Below, one piece after another: positions 31,424 to 40,691 of a stretch of DNA of 64,000 bases. The DNA lies in assembly GCA_045653945.1 (NCBI GenBank), contig JAZOML010000016.1:1-64000 (forward strand), given 5' to 3'. The DNA comes from SIG673 sp045653945 (GTDB lineage Bacteria; Bacillota; Clostridia; Oscillospirales; CAG-272). The notes under the pieces are model-generated. The model was not told the DNA's origin, searched no databases, and was given only the letters and a program-made list of their open reading frames with translations. How positions within the stretch are numbered: position 1 is the stretch's first letter; each line of letters starts with the position of its first letter. Made by a program: the position numbers and the translations under genes.

Positions 31424-32437
31424 ATGCTGATACTTGGAATTGAAAGTTCTTGTGATGAAACCGCAGCCTCTGTTTGCGAATTTACAAGCGACGGACAAAA
31501 GAAAATTCTTTCAAACGCAGTTGCATCGCAAATAGCAATACATAGACTCTACGGTGGCGTCGTTCCCGAAATCGCCAGCCGAGCACATAGCGAGGCTATC
31601 TGCCCGATAGTTACCGAGGCGCTTGAAACATCGGGAAAAACGCTTGACGATATCGACGCAATAGCAGTAACCTCTACCCCCGGTCTTATCGGAGCGCTGC
31701 TCGTCGGCGTAAGCTTTGCAAAATCCCTTGCATACGCAACAGGAAAGCCGCTTATAGCCGTAAACCACATAAAAGGACACGTAGCGGCAAACTATTTCGT
31801 ATTCCCCGACTTAAAGCCACCATTCCTTGCAGCAGTTGTTTCAGGCGGACACACCTCTATAATTAAGGTAAACTCATATACCGACTTTGAGCGTATCGGA
31901 AGAACACGCGACGATGCGGCAGGCGAGGCTTTTGACAAGGTAGGACGCGTTATGGGACTTTACTACCCCTGCGGAGCGGAAATGGATAAGCTCGCAAGCG
32001 AGGGCGACAGTACCGCGTTCAAATTTCCTCTCGCCGCTATCCACGACGAAACACTTGACTTTTCCTTCAGCGGACTTAAAACCGCAGTGCTTAACACCTT
32101 AAATGGCTTTGCACAAAAGGGTACAGAGTACAAAAAAGAGGATATTGCGGCATCATTTACCGCCTCGTTTACCGAATCGGTTGCAAAAAAGCTTGAACAA
32201 GCCCTGCACCGTACCGAAATGAATACGCTTGTTCTTGCAGGCGGTGTTTCCGCAAACTCTCACCTTCGCAAAGCCCTTGCCGATATGTGCGAGAAAAATG
32301 GCGTACGCTTCTGCTGTCCCCCTCTCTCCCTATGCGGAGATAACGGTGCTATGATAGCCGCACAAGGCTATTACGAATACCTCGACGGCAATATTGCCGA
32401 CATCGACTTAAACCCCGAGGCATCGGGAACATTTTAG
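31424..32437 (+). CDS. tsaD: tRNA N6-adenosine threonylcarbamoyltransferase
   Basis: A 337-aa ASKHA-fold enzyme that, with TsaB/TsaE/TsaC, makes t6A37 in ANN-decoding tRNAs. Visible: ILGIESSCDETAASV (N-terminal phosphate loop), metal histidines in AVNHIKGHVAANY, VVSGGHTSI, DDAAGEAFDKVGR, and VLAGGVSANSHLR. tsaB is not adjacent and must lie elsewhere. It ends the rimI-tsaD run; no clear terminator was seen in the 139 bp that follow. Confidence 0.97.
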   Translation: MLILGIESSCDETAASVCEFTSDGQKKILSNAVASQIAIHRLYGGVVPEIASRAHSEAICPIVTEALETSGKTLDDIDAIAVTSTPGLIGALLVGVSFAKSLAYATGKPLIAVNHIKGHVAANYFVFPDLKPPFLAAVVSGGHTSIIKVNSYTDFERIGRTRDDAAGEAFDKVGRVMGLYYPCGAEMDKLASEGDSTAFKFPLAAIHDETLDFSFSGLKTAVLNTLNGFAQKGTEYKKEDIAASFTASFTESVAKKLEQALHRTEMNTLVLAGGVSANSHLRKALADMCEKNGVRFCCPPLSLCGDNGAMIAAQGYYEYLDGNIADIDLNPEASGTF

Positions 32438-32518
32438 TAATAATTCTTTTACCCCAAAGCAACATACTGAATTTTTATCAAGATTAAATTCCACAGAGTA
32501 ACCCGGTGGCGTTTATAT

Positions 32519-32552
32519 AAAAGTTTTTGCGAGGCTTTTTTTCAAAAAGCCG
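32519..32552 (-). repeat. Dispersed palindromic element, copy 6
   Basis: On the minus strand GGCTTTTTGAAAAAAAGCC, then TCGCAAAAACTTTT. It lies just upstream of the icd ribosome-binding site. Confidence 0.65.
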
Positions 32553-32576
32553 AAAAATAAAAAGGAGAACCCAAAA

Positions 32577-33743
32577 ATGAGAAACTACGAAAACGAAATT
32601 GCTATTGCAAAAGAAAAATTTGAAGCAGTGCTTCGCTCCCAGCTTGAAAGAAACGAGCGCATTATGGCTAACCGCGAGGACGTCGATTTTGAGCACCTCG
32701 ACAAAATAGTCATCGGTATCTGCGGAGGCGACGGAATCGGCCCGATTATCACCAACGCTGCTCAAAGAGTTCTTGAATATATGCTTGCCGACGACGTAAA
32801 GAGCGGCAAGATTGAATTTAAGGTTATCGACGGACTCACCATTGAAAACCGTGTCGCTCATATGCAGGCTATCCCCGATGACGTTATGGCAGAGCTTAAA
32901 GCTTGCCACGTTATCCTCAAAGGCCCCACCACCACCCCCAAGAAGGGCGATCCGTGGCCGAACATCGAGAGCGCAAACGTTGCTATGAGAAAGGCTCTTG
33001 ACCTCTTTGCAAACGTTCGTCCCGTAAGAGTTCCCGAGCAGGGAATTGACTGGACCTTCTTCCGCGAGAACACCGAGGGCAGCTATGCTGTCGGTTCTCA
33101 GGGCGTTGCGGTTACCGACGAGCTATCCGTTGACTTTTGCGTTGCAACCACCGAGGGTACCGAGCGTATCGCAAAGGCAGCCTTTGACTACGCAAGAAAA
33201 AACAAGAAGGGCAAGGTTTCCATTATCACCAAGGCTAACATTATCAAGGCAACCGACGGTAAATTCCTTGACCTGTGCTACAAGGTAGCAAAGAACTACC
33301 CCGAAATTGAAACCGACGACTGGTTTGTTGACATCACCACCGCAAAGCTTGTTGACCCCAAGCGCCGTACCTCCTTTAAGGTATTCGTTCTTCCTAACCT
33401 CTACGGCGATATCATCACCGACGAGGCAGCTGAATTCCAGGGCGGAGTAGGTACCGCAGGCTCCGCTAACATCGGACACCGCTACGCTATGTTCGAGGCA
33501 ATTCACGGCTCCGCTCCCCGTATGATCAGCGAGGGCAGAGGACAGTACGCAGACCCCTGCTCTATGCTCAGAGCAACCGTAATGCTTCTCTCTCACATCG
33601 GCTATCAGGACAAAGCTGACGCTCTTGAGGCGGCTCTTGACAAGTGTATGTTCACCGAAAAGAAGTACGTAATCACGGGTCGCGACACAGGTGCAACCTG
33701 CGAGCAGTTCTCCGACTACGTAATGGAAACCATACTTTCTTGA
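32577..33743 (+). CDS. icd: Isocitrate/isopropylmalate dehydrogenase family, probably NAD-type isocitrate dehydrogenase
   Basis: A 388-aa beta-decarboxylating dehydrogenase. The N-terminus has GGDGIGPIIT; the substrate region is FFRENTEGSYAVGSQG; the metal-binding Asp set lies in NLYGDIITDEAAEFQGGVGTAGSANIG; and FEAIHGSAPRM marks the cofactor-binding loop. The FRENTEG pattern and overall layout fit the isocitrate dehydrogenases found in many Clostridia, giving 2-oxoglutarate for glutamate. Cofactor choice is not certain. The final codons and TGA stop lie inside a dispersed palindromic element. AAGGAG precedes the ATG. Confidence 0.87.
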   Translation: MRNYENEIAIAKEKFEAVLRSQLERNERIMANREDVDFEHLDKIVIGICGGDGIGPIITNAAQRVLEYMLADDVKSGKIEFKVIDGLTIENRVAHMQAIPDDVMAELKACHVILKGPTTTPKKGDPWPNIESANVAMRKALDLFANVRPVRVPEQGIDWTFFRENTEGSYAVGSQGVAVTDELSVDFCVATTEGTERIAKAAFDYARKNKKGKVSIITKANIIKATDGKFLDLCYKVAKNYPEIETDDWFVDITTAKLVDPKRRTSFKVFVLPNLYGDIITDEAAEFQGGVGTAGSANIGHRYAMFEAIHGSAPRMISEGRGQYADPCSMLRATVMLLSHIGYQDKADALEAALDKCMFTEKKYVITGRDTGATCEQFSDYVMETILS

Positions 33744-33782
33744 AAGAAAGTAGGCAAAGAACTTCCCTCACGGGCTACCGCC
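33734..33782 (+). repeat. Dispersed palindromic element, copy 7
   Basis: ACTTTCTTGAAAGAAAGT, then AGGCAAAGAACTTCCCTCACGGGCTACCGCC. It contains the last residues and stop codon of icd and is the fullest copy in the window. Confidence 0.8.
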
Positions 33783-33841
33783 CACAGCACAACTTTAAGT
33801 TTATGCTAAATCTCCACTTCACATCACGGCGGCGTAAAGAT

Positions 33842-33878
33842 CCTTCCCCTTTAGGGGAAGGGGAACCGCAATAGCGGT
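33842..33878 (+). repeat. Double-hairpin intergenic repeat
   Basis: CCTTCCCCT-TT-AGGGGAAGG followed by ACCGC-AATA-GCGGT and GGATGAGG. The layout matches intergenic repeats I remember from Firmicutes genomes. It is flanked on both sides by dispersed palindromic elements. Confidence 0.55.
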
Positions 33879-33885
33879 GGATGAG

Positions 33886-33917
33886 GCTTTGAAAGAAAGT
33901 AGGCAAAGAACTTCCTT
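33886..33917 (+). repeat. Dispersed palindromic element, copy 8 (partial)
   Basis: GGCTTTGAAAGAAAGT, then AGGCAAAGAACTTCCTTG; the GGGCTACCGCC end is missing. Confidence 0.65.
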
Positions 33918-34005
33918 GTAAAACTCATTCGAGAAAACAGGAGCATCGTTTCACAAAAGGAACTCACGGCATACCAAACAAACACTAATAGAAAGGTAAG
34001 CGTAA

Positions 34006-34644
34006 ATGACAGAGCTTTCACCCGCACTTGTGCGCAGACTCCCAAGATATTTCCGCGCCCTGATAAAGTTTTACGCCAAGGGCAAGGAGCGTATAAGCTC
34101 CGATGAGCTTGCGGGCGAAATGGAGCTAGTCCCCTCGCAGGTGAGAACCGATTTAAAGGCGCTGGGTTGTATAGGTCAACGCAGCTACGGCTACGGAATA
34201 CCCAATCTTTACAAAAAAATAGCGGACATTCTTCAGCTTTCCGATAAGTTCACCGCAGTAATAGTCGGCTCGGGCGACATCATACGCGCGATTTCTAAAA
34301 CCGAGGTGTTTACAAAACGCGGAATTAAGCTCGGTGCGGTCTTTACCGACGAGTGCGAGAGGGACTGCTACGACGCCCCTCTATGTATGCAATATTCGCT
34401 TAAAGAGTTTATCCGTTATTTTGAAATTACACCCCCCGATATAGTAATGCTCGGCGGTGAGCATACTCAAGTTGGCTTACTTGAGTATCTTGAGGGCAAG
34501 GCGCAGAATAGCGATAAAATGCTTGAAATTTGGAATTTTACAAGCGATGACCTTGCTTCCGACACTGTAACCGTAAAAAATATCCACCTATCCGACTACA
34601 TTATGCTCCTTTGCTACGACGCAGGAAAAACGAAAAAAGACTAA
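34006..34644 (+). CDS. rex: Redox-sensing transcriptional repressor Rex
   Basis: A 212-aa dimeric repressor released from DNA when NADH/NAD+ is high. The N-terminal winged helix starts SPALVRRLPRYFRALIKF and includes ISSDELAGEMELVPSQVRTDL. The Rossmann region has VIVGSGDIIRAI, where many Rex proteins have GxGxxGxA; here the glycines are fewer (GSGDII). In fermentative Clostridia Rex controls NADH-consuming pathways. AAAGG lies upstream of the ATG. Confidence 0.9.
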   Translation: MTELSPALVRRLPRYFRALIKFYAKGKERISSDELAGEMELVPSQVRTDLKALGCIGQRSYGYGIPNLYKKIADILQLSDKFTAVIVGSGDIIRAISKTEVFTKRGIKLGAVFTDECERDCYDAPLCMQYSLKEFIRYFEITPPDIVMLGGEHTQVGLLEYLEGKAQNSDKMLEIWNFTSDDLASDTVTVKNIHLSDYIMLLCYDAGKTKKD

Positions 34645-34661
34645 ATTATAGGACTTAAATT

Positions 34662-35711
34662 ATGCAAAAAAAGACATATACCGTAAATTTTGGGAGCGCA
34701 GTTGTCGTTTTTCCGAAAAAAGCGGCAAAAAAGATAATAAGCGGTGAGGCTACCGCAATTGATACCCGAGTACTTTGCGCACTGCTTTCCTTAGGGGACA
34801 GTAAGATAACCGAAGCCAAGCTTTGCACCCTTACGGGCTTTGACGAAGGCGAGGTTACATCTTCACTTTCCTATTGGCGAGGAGCAGGCGTTATAAGCTG
34901 CTCCGACGAAGTAGCTACTGTATCGGAAGAACCTAAAAAAGAGCTTGACGTACCCGTCGTAACAGAACAACCCAAGGAAAAGAGTGTGGACGAGGACTCA
35001 AAGAGAAAGATACTGCACTCTACCGCTATGCCAAAATATTCGGGTTTGGAAATTTCCGAAATGCTTGATAAGGACGGCGGACGACTTCGTGAAATGATAG
35101 ACGAATGTCAGCAAATAATCGGACATATATTCAGACCAAACGAGGTTAACACCGTACTTGGACTTTGCGATTGGTTGGGACTTGAGCCCGACTATGTTAT
35201 AACGATATTTGCATACTTTGTCGAAAAGAAGCCTGGCTGTAACGTCCGTTACATTGAAAAAGCGGCTATCGACCTTGTAAACAATGATATAATAACCCTT
35301 GATGACCTTGATAACTACATAAAAGAAAGAGAGCTTTACGAGGGAATTGCAGGAAATCTTCGTGCCCTTCTCGGCATTGGCGGCAGAGCTTATACTAAAA
35401 AGGAAAACGATATGATTAACCGCTGGGCATCTACCTACGGCTACTCCTTTGAAATTATACAGCTCGCTTACGAGATTTGCTGCGACGCAAACGGGAAATT
35501 CACCTTTGCCTATGCAGGCAAGATACTTGAAACGTGGTATAACGCAGGTGTACGTACGCTTGAGGACGCCCAAAAGGAGCATAACGCCTTCAGAGAGCAA
35601 AAAGAAAAGGGCTCCGACCTTGCAAAAAGCTTCGACACCTCGGAGTTTTTCTCAAGTGCGCTAAGTAGAAGCTACAAAAATATGGGTACAAAGCCCGACG
35701 ATAAAAAATAA
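34662..35711 (+). CDS. DnaD-domain protein
   Basis: A 349-aa replication-initiation protein. Residues 1-75 form a winged-helix N-terminal domain; a charged linker covers about 85-115; then two DnaB_2/DnaD domains (about 150-220, with GLEPDYVITIFAYFVEKKPG, and 240-310, with YGYSFEIIQLAYEICCDANGKFTFAYAGKILETW). The last motif, an IxxILxxW-type end, is typical of DnaD. It is 18 bp upstream of the DnaC-like loader and presumably works with it to load replicative helicase. Confidence 0.9.
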   Translation: MQKKTYTVNFGSAVVVFPKKAAKKIISGEATAIDTRVLCALLSLGDSKITEAKLCTLTGFDEGEVTSSLSYWRGAGVISCSDEVATVSEEPKKELDVPVVTEQPKEKSVDEDSKRKILHSTAMPKYSGLEISEMLDKDGGRLREMIDECQQIIGHIFRPNEVNTVLGLCDWLGLEPDYVITIFAYFVEKKPGCNVRYIEKAAIDLVNNDIITLDDLDNYIKERELYEGIAGNLRALLGIGGRAYTKKENDMINRWASTYGYSFEIIQLAYEICCDANGKFTFAYAGKILETWYNAGVRTLEDAQKEHNAFREQKEKGSDLAKSFDTSEFFSSALSRSYKNMGTKPDDKK

Positions 35712-35729
35712 TTTTTAGGAGATAGACTT

Positions 35730-36704
35730 ATGCCCTACTCAATTGAAAGCATAAACGAGGCAAAAGGAATAATTGACAGACGCCGTGCGGAGGCTGAGGC
35801 TCAGGCGCAGACAAGACTTTTTAAAATCTATGCGCTTTGCCCCGAAATCAAGGAGCTTGATGCGGAATTTCCGAAAATCGGCGCTAAGATAATCGGACTT
35901 TTTGCGGAGAGCTCGTCAGCCGAGGAAAAACAGAAAAAAATAGATGAACTGCATAAAAAGAGCGATGAGCTTAACGAAAAAAGAGCCGTTCTGCTCACAT
36001 CACTCGGTTATCCTGTAAATTATACCGCTCCCGACTATAAGTGCAAGAAATGTAACGACACGGGATACCTTGAATACAAGATTTGCGACTGTATGAAAAA
36101 GGAGCTAACGCTGCTCGGCTTTAAAAATTCGGGACTCGGAGCTCTTCTCGGAAAGCAAAGCTTTGAAAACTTTTCTCTTGAGTATTATAGCGGTCAAGAC
36201 CGTGAAACTATGCGCGCAAATCTCGATATTTGCAAGGGTTACGCCGACACGTTCAGCGATAAATCGGGTTCAATACTGATGATAGGCGGAACGGGACTCG
36301 GCAAAACTCACCTATCCACCTCAATCGCCTCGAAAGTAATCGAAAAAGGCTTTGACGTGCAGTACGTAACTGCGCAAAACCTTATTGATGACTTCATTTT
36401 TGAACGCTACCACCGTTCCTTTACCGATGACAGTCCAAACCGCACCGATAAATATTTTAAGTGTGAGCTTCTCATAATCGACGACTTCGGTACTGAGGAA
36501 AACAATCAGTTCTCGGTATCGGCATTTTATAACCTGATAAATTCAAGATATAACGAATCAAAAGCGACAATAATCAATACCAACGTCCGACAAAATGCCA
36601 TAGTTGAACGCTACACCGAGCGCATAGCATCAAGACTGTTCGGCGAATATACCGTCCTTGCCTTTCCCGGAAAGGACGTAAGAATGCAAAAGCTTATGAA
36701 ATAA
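35730..36704 (+). CDS. DnaC/DnaI-like helicase loader ATPase
   Basis: A 324-aa AAA+ protein. The N-terminal half is helical and charged; a four-cysteine zinc knuckle CKKCNDTGYLEYKICDC is at about residues 101-117, as in DnaI. Walker A is MIGGTGLGKTHLS (about 188), Walker B is LLIIDDFGTE, and the arginine-finger region is ERIASRLFGEY. Together with the DnaD-domain gene upstream it forms the Firmicutes-type helicase-loading pair. AGGAG lies 8 bp before the ATG. Confidence 0.93.
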   Translation: MPYSIESINEAKGIIDRRRAEAEAQAQTRLFKIYALCPEIKELDAEFPKIGAKIIGLFAESSSAEEKQKKIDELHKKSDELNEKRAVLLTSLGYPVNYTAPDYKCKKCNDTGYLEYKICDCMKKELTLLGFKNSGLGALLGKQSFENFSLEYYSGQDRETMRANLDICKGYADTFSDKSGSILMIGGTGLGKTHLSTSIASKVIEKGFDVQYVTAQNLIDDFIFERYHRSFTDDSPNRTDKYFKCELLIIDDFGTEENNQFSVSAFYNLINSRYNESKATIINTNVRQNAIVERYTERIASRLFGEYTVLAFPGKDVRMQKLMK

Positions 36705-36759
36705 ACGCAGAAAATGCGCACAAAATAAAAAAGACCAATATAAAAGGAGCAAAAAAACT

Positions 36760-37707
36760 ATGTATACAATAGGAATTGACCTTGGCGGAACAAACATCGC
36801 CGCAGGACTTGTTAACGAAAGCTATGAGATAATAAGAAAGGCGTCCGTCGAAACCAGAGCTCAGCGCCCTGCCGACGAAATCGTTAAGGATATGGCTGCA
36901 ATTTGTATGCAGCTCTGCAAGGACGAGGGTATCAGCATTGACGATATCGAAAACGTAGGTATCGCAACCCCCGGCACTGCCGCGCGTGATACAGGCGTTG
37001 TAAAATACGCAAACAACCTTCCCTTCCGTAACTACCCAATAGCTGCAAAGCTTAAGGAATTTTTACCTGTAAAGAGCGTTACCATTGCAAACGATGCTGA
37101 CGCAGCCGCATACGGCGAGGTAGTAGCAGGCGCAGGTAAGGGACACAAGGACTTCATTATGATTACACTCGGTACTGGTGTTGGCGGCGGTATCGTCGCA
37201 AACGGTCAGCTTTACAGTGGCTTTAACTTTGCGGGCGGTGAGCTTGGACATATGGTTATCGTTCACAACGGTCAGCAGTGCTCCTGCGGAAGAAAGGGCT
37301 GCTGGGAGGCATATAGCTCCGCAACCGCACTTATCCGTATGACTAAAGAAAAAATGGAGGAGTGCAAGGACAGCTATATGTGGGAGTACTCCAAGGGTGA
37401 TATCAATAACGTAAGCGGAAGAACCGCATTTGACTGTATGAGAGCAGGCGATGCGGCGGCCAAAGAGGTTGTTGACACCTACCTTTCTTACCTTGCAACC
37501 GGTACTGCAAACATCATCAATATTTTCCAGCCATCCGTTATGGCATTTGGCGGCGGAGTAGCAAACGAAAAGGATAACCTCATCGTTCCGCTCACCAAAA
37601 TCGTTCAGGGCGATACCTACGGCACTGACGCCTCTGACCGCACAGTTCTTAAGAGCGCAGTTCTCGGCAACGACGCAGGTATTATCGGCGCGGCGGCACT
37701 TCGTTAA
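36760..37707 (+). CDS. ROK-family glucokinase
   Basis: A 315-aa sugar kinase of the ROK group. The phosphate loop is IGIDLGGTNIAAGLV; ANDADAAAYGE and ITLGTGVGGGIV follow; the zinc-binding CSCGRKGCWEAY (C-x-C-G-x2-G-C) is complete; and the substrate motif GELGHMVI carries the zinc-ligand histidine. ATP-dependent glucose phosphorylation is likely, but other hexoses cannot be excluded. AAGGAG precedes the ATG and a strong terminator follows. Confidence 0.92.
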   Translation: MYTIGIDLGGTNIAAGLVNESYEIIRKASVETRAQRPADEIVKDMAAICMQLCKDEGISIDDIENVGIATPGTAARDTGVVKYANNLPFRNYPIAAKLKEFLPVKSVTIANDADAAAYGEVVAGAGKGHKDFIMITLGTGVGGGIVANGQLYSGFNFAGGELGHMVIVHNGQQCSCGRKGCWEAYSSATALIRMTKEKMEECKDSYMWEYSKGDINNVSGRTAFDCMRAGDAAAKEVVDTYLSYLATGTANIINIFQPSVMAFGGGVANEKDNLIVPLTKIVQGDTYGTDASDRTVLKSAVLGNDAGIIGAAALR

Positions 37708-37747
37708 GCGTTACCGCAAAAAAATTAAAGAACGCTGCATTTATATC

Positions 37748-37783
37748 AAAAAACGGCTACCGTTTTCGGTAGCCGTTTTTTAT
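37748..37783. terminator. Bidirectional intrinsic terminator
   Basis: AAAAACGGCTACCG-TTTT-CGGTAGCCGTTTTT, between the glucokinase (plus) and the foldase gene (minus). Confidence 0.9.
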
Positions 37784-38844
37784 TATATTTCCTCTTGTGA
37801 AAGCAGCATTTCAAAGGTTACGTCATTATTAAAATACCTTGTATACTCAATTTCAAGACTCTTGCTTTCTGTGGCAATATACTCAAGATACCTACGCGCA
37901 AAGGACTGGTCGGCAATAGTGTACTCATCGGTTACGGGAGTGTAAATATTTTGCTCCACGTATTCTCTAACCAGCGGCAAACGAATAAATATATGCCAGC
38001 CGTTTCCCGACCATACAGGCTCACTGTACTCACCATCATCGAGCTTCAGAACCGCATCCTCAAGAATAGCTTCCTTCTGCCCCTTCGCAACGTAAACACC
38101 CTCTCCTGCATCGGCAGTCCACTCCGACTTTTGCTTTGCCCTCTCGTCTTTATCGGCAATCCATATTGCGTTTGCAACGTCAACAAACGGCATACCGCTA
38201 TCAAGCTTTTCTTTTGCTAAAGTTATCTTGGCATAAGCAGCTCTATCCGAAACGCCCGCAGGCACTTCAAAATAAATTTGAGCATATCGGTAAAAATTTC
38301 CGCCCATAACGTCATCTATAATAGCCTCGGGAGTCATATCTACACGATTGTCGATACCCGACTGAAGCAGCTCGCGAAGATGGGGGTCATAACCAAAAGT
38401 CAGTTCTGCCTGTTTACGGAACACATTACCCGTAATACGGTTTTCTATAAGGTGTTTTTTATATCCGTCAAATCCGCCCCGTAAATCTATTTCCTGCGAA
38501 ACAAATGCGTCTACAACTTCAGCATCACCGTCGTCCAGCTCTATGTCATAATAGTCGCAAAGCTGATAAATAAGCTCACGTCTGCGGAGCGTGTCCTCGG
38601 TAATCGCCTTTACCGTATTAAATTTTTCATCATCTAATTCCGAAAATTTTGTGCCGTATATGGAAACGTAATTTCTAAAAAAGAAATATTTGTATTCGTC
38701 ATAGGTGATATCCTCGCCGTCTACCTCACATACCGTTTTTTCATTTATAGAAAATTCTCCAATCTCATCAGCGCACGAAGTAAGCGTTGAAATAAGCGTA
38801 AAAATCGCAATAATGCACAGCAGTATTTTTTTCATTTTTTTCAT
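37783..38844 (-). CDS. PpiC/SurA-type foldase lipoprotein
   Basis: A 353-aa exported protein with a lipoprotein signal (IIAIFTLISTLTSCADE). The N-terminal helical region (about 30-160) resembles SurA/PrsA chaperone domains, and residues about 195-300 look like a divergent parvulin (YAQIYFEVP..., KLDSGMPFVDVANAIW, LDDGEYSEPVWSGNGWHIFIRL). Catalytic isomerase activity is not certain. It is last in the Gld-like ABC cluster, one base after the DUF4340 gene, and may help fold the exported parts of that system (inference). Confidence 0.7.
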   Translation of the reverse strand: MKKMKKILLCIIAIFTLISTLTSCADEIGEFSINEKTVCEVDGEDITYDEYKYFFFRNYVSIYGTKFSELDDEKFNTVKAITEDTLRRRELIYQLCDYYDIELDDGDAEVVDAFVSQEIDLRGGFDGYKKHLIENRITGNVFRKQAELTFGYDPHLRELLQSGIDNRVDMTPEAIIDDVMGGNFYRYAQIYFEVPAGVSDRAAYAKITLAKEKLDSGMPFVDVANAIWIADKDERAKQKSEWTADAGEGVYVAKGQKEAILEDAVLKLDDGEYSEPVWSGNGWHIFIRLPLVREYVEQNIYTPVTDEYTIADQSFARRYLEYIATESKSLEIEYTRYFNNDVTFEMLLSQEEI

Positions 38845-38845
38845 A

Positions 38846-40669
38846 TCAGTTATTTCCTATAAATTTATCCGGAAGAGTCGGATACTCCTTATTTACGTCA
38901 ACAGGCTCATTGTAGGCAACCCTTACCATATTGACAAGAAGTCTGTTTACAGCTCCCGCGCTGACGTAGAAATCGCCATAGCCGTCTATCGTATAATAGC
39001 AACTTCCCGAGAAAAGATAAAATACAAAAGTTTGTTTTCTGCCGTCAGTATATTCGACGGTAAATCTTGCATACTCGTGCTCCTTAATATCGTTGAAATT
39101 AAAGCCGGGCACGTCGCTTATGTAGCCTTCTATGCGCATAGTCAGCGCAATTTGATAAAACGCAAGTGCGGGGTTTTGTACCTCGTTTTCTCCGTTCAAA
39201 TCAAACTTAACCTTGCCGTTATCAAACTCAATAGGACAGGTAAGATTGTCCTGCTCGTCATATATGTAGGTTATTTTACCGTCAACAGCATAATCTTTTT
39301 GATAGTAGTTTACCTTACCGGAAACGGAAAGCGACTTGACGTCGTCGATATACTCATAGAACAAGCGGTCATTTACGTATTCAAGCAAATCCCAATCAAG
39401 GAATGTAACAGACGTCTTTTCAACAAGAACAATCATATCATAAATGAGTGAATACGCATAGTAGTAACCGTCATTTCCCGAATGGGTGAACATAATATGA
39501 GAGGCGTTATCGCCGAACTCATAGTATACCTCAAAGGGCGGGTTATCGACATCGTAAAAGCCGTACTCCGACATCAGCTTAGTATTCTTATAAAGAGCCC
39601 CCTCAGCAGTGCCGTCGCCTGCGCAAACAACCATATAACCCGTAAGAGAGCCAAGCTTTGCCAGAACGTTTGTACCGTAGTTATCGTCGTTTACGGTATA
39701 TTTTGCCATAGGCCACTCAAATTCATAGGAGCTCTTGATTACGTCGTTTGTGTTATTTTCAACGTAACGAATTCTTACAAAGCGCTGACCGTTCTTTTTA
39801 AGCTCGAAGCAGTTTGCGGTAAGAGCGCTTTGACCGTCCGCTTGAAATCCGAGTATCGGATTAAGCAGATTTTCCGAGGAACGAGTTAAAATTGAAATAT
39901 TGTCAAGCGGAATAATATATACTGCGTTTCTGCCGTCCTCACGACAGTAATAGCCACCCTCGGCAGGTATTAAATTGCCTATATAATAGGTGTATTTTTC
40001 CCCGCTCCTTGTCTCGATAGTTACACTTACAGGGTTATTCTCGGTAGCAAGACCGTACTGCGAGAGATTGGTAGCATTTTCCTCTATACGCTGATTTATA
40101 ACGGTATTACCTGCAGCCGAAATGACCGAAAGCACCGTTTCACCCTTAATCGGAGCAAGTCTGCCGTGTTCCTTTACGTAGAAGGAGGAATCCTCATCAG
40201 TCGCTCTTAATACGGTAAATCCACCATTTTCACCCAGCCTTGGATTGAAAACGGTTACACTTTTTGTGTTTGCTCTGTCAATATAAGGATATAAAAGCAC
40301 GTCTATACCGTTAGTGGAACGTACCTCTCCCTCAATTAATGTGATAGGCTCAGGCGCCTGTTCGTCAGCATTTTCCTGAGCCTGCTCCTCCATTTTAGGA
40401 GCAAGAACAAGCAAATACACCAAAAGCAGCGTAACGAACAAAACCGCAAAGACAGCTATCGCTATCAGCTGCTTTTTTGTCATACCCTTTTTCTTCTTTT
40501 TCCCGTCGGACGTCTCGTCCCCCGAGATAAAGGTTTCAAGCTTCCGCTCATCGTCAAGGTCGCCGCCGTCGTACTCGGAATTTTGGATACGCTCCTCTTC
40601 CCTTGCACCGTCAAGCTCTTGACTCAGCTTAGATGCCTTTATATCCTTTTTCTTACTGTTTTTACTCAT
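38846..40669 (-). CDS. DUF4340-type membrane protein
   Basis: A 607-aa protein with a long charged cytoplasmic N-terminus (Lys/Glu/Asp-rich, residues 1-70), one membrane helix (LIAIAVFAVLFVTLLLVYLLVLA, about 69-91) and a large extracytoplasmic beta-rich domain of the DUF4340 type (GEVRSTNGIDVLLYPYID...; IGNLIPAEGGYYCREDG). DUF4340 genes usually accompany GldG-like ABC subunits, as here. The start ATG at 40669 has a weak Shine-Dalgarno. Function unknown. Confidence 0.8.
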   Translation of the reverse strand: MSKNSKKKDIKASKLSQELDGAREEERIQNSEYDGGDLDDERKLETFISGDETSDGKKKKKGMTKKQLIAIAVFAVLFVTLLLVYLLVLAPKMEEQAQENADEQAPEPITLIEGEVRSTNGIDVLLYPYIDRANTKSVTVFNPRLGENGGFTVLRATDEDSSFYVKEHGRLAPIKGETVLSVISAAGNTVINQRIEENATNLSQYGLATENNPVSVTIETRSGEKYTYYIGNLIPAEGGYYCREDGRNAVYIIPLDNISILTRSSENLLNPILGFQADGQSALTANCFELKKNGQRFVRIRYVENNTNDVIKSSYEFEWPMAKYTVNDDNYGTNVLAKLGSLTGYMVVCAGDGTAEGALYKNTKLMSEYGFYDVDNPPFEVYYEFGDNASHIMFTHSGNDGYYYAYSLIYDMIVLVEKTSVTFLDWDLLEYVNDRLFYEYIDDVKSLSVSGKVNYYQKDYAVDGKITYIYDEQDNLTCPIEFDNGKVKFDLNGENEVQNPALAFYQIALTMRIEGYISDVPGFNFNDIKEHEYARFTVEYTDGRKQTFVFYLFSGSCYYTIDGYGDFYVSAGAVNRLLVNMVRVAYNEPVDVNKEYPTLPDKFIGNN

Positions 40670-40691
40670 TTTAATAAAACCTATTTAAAAT

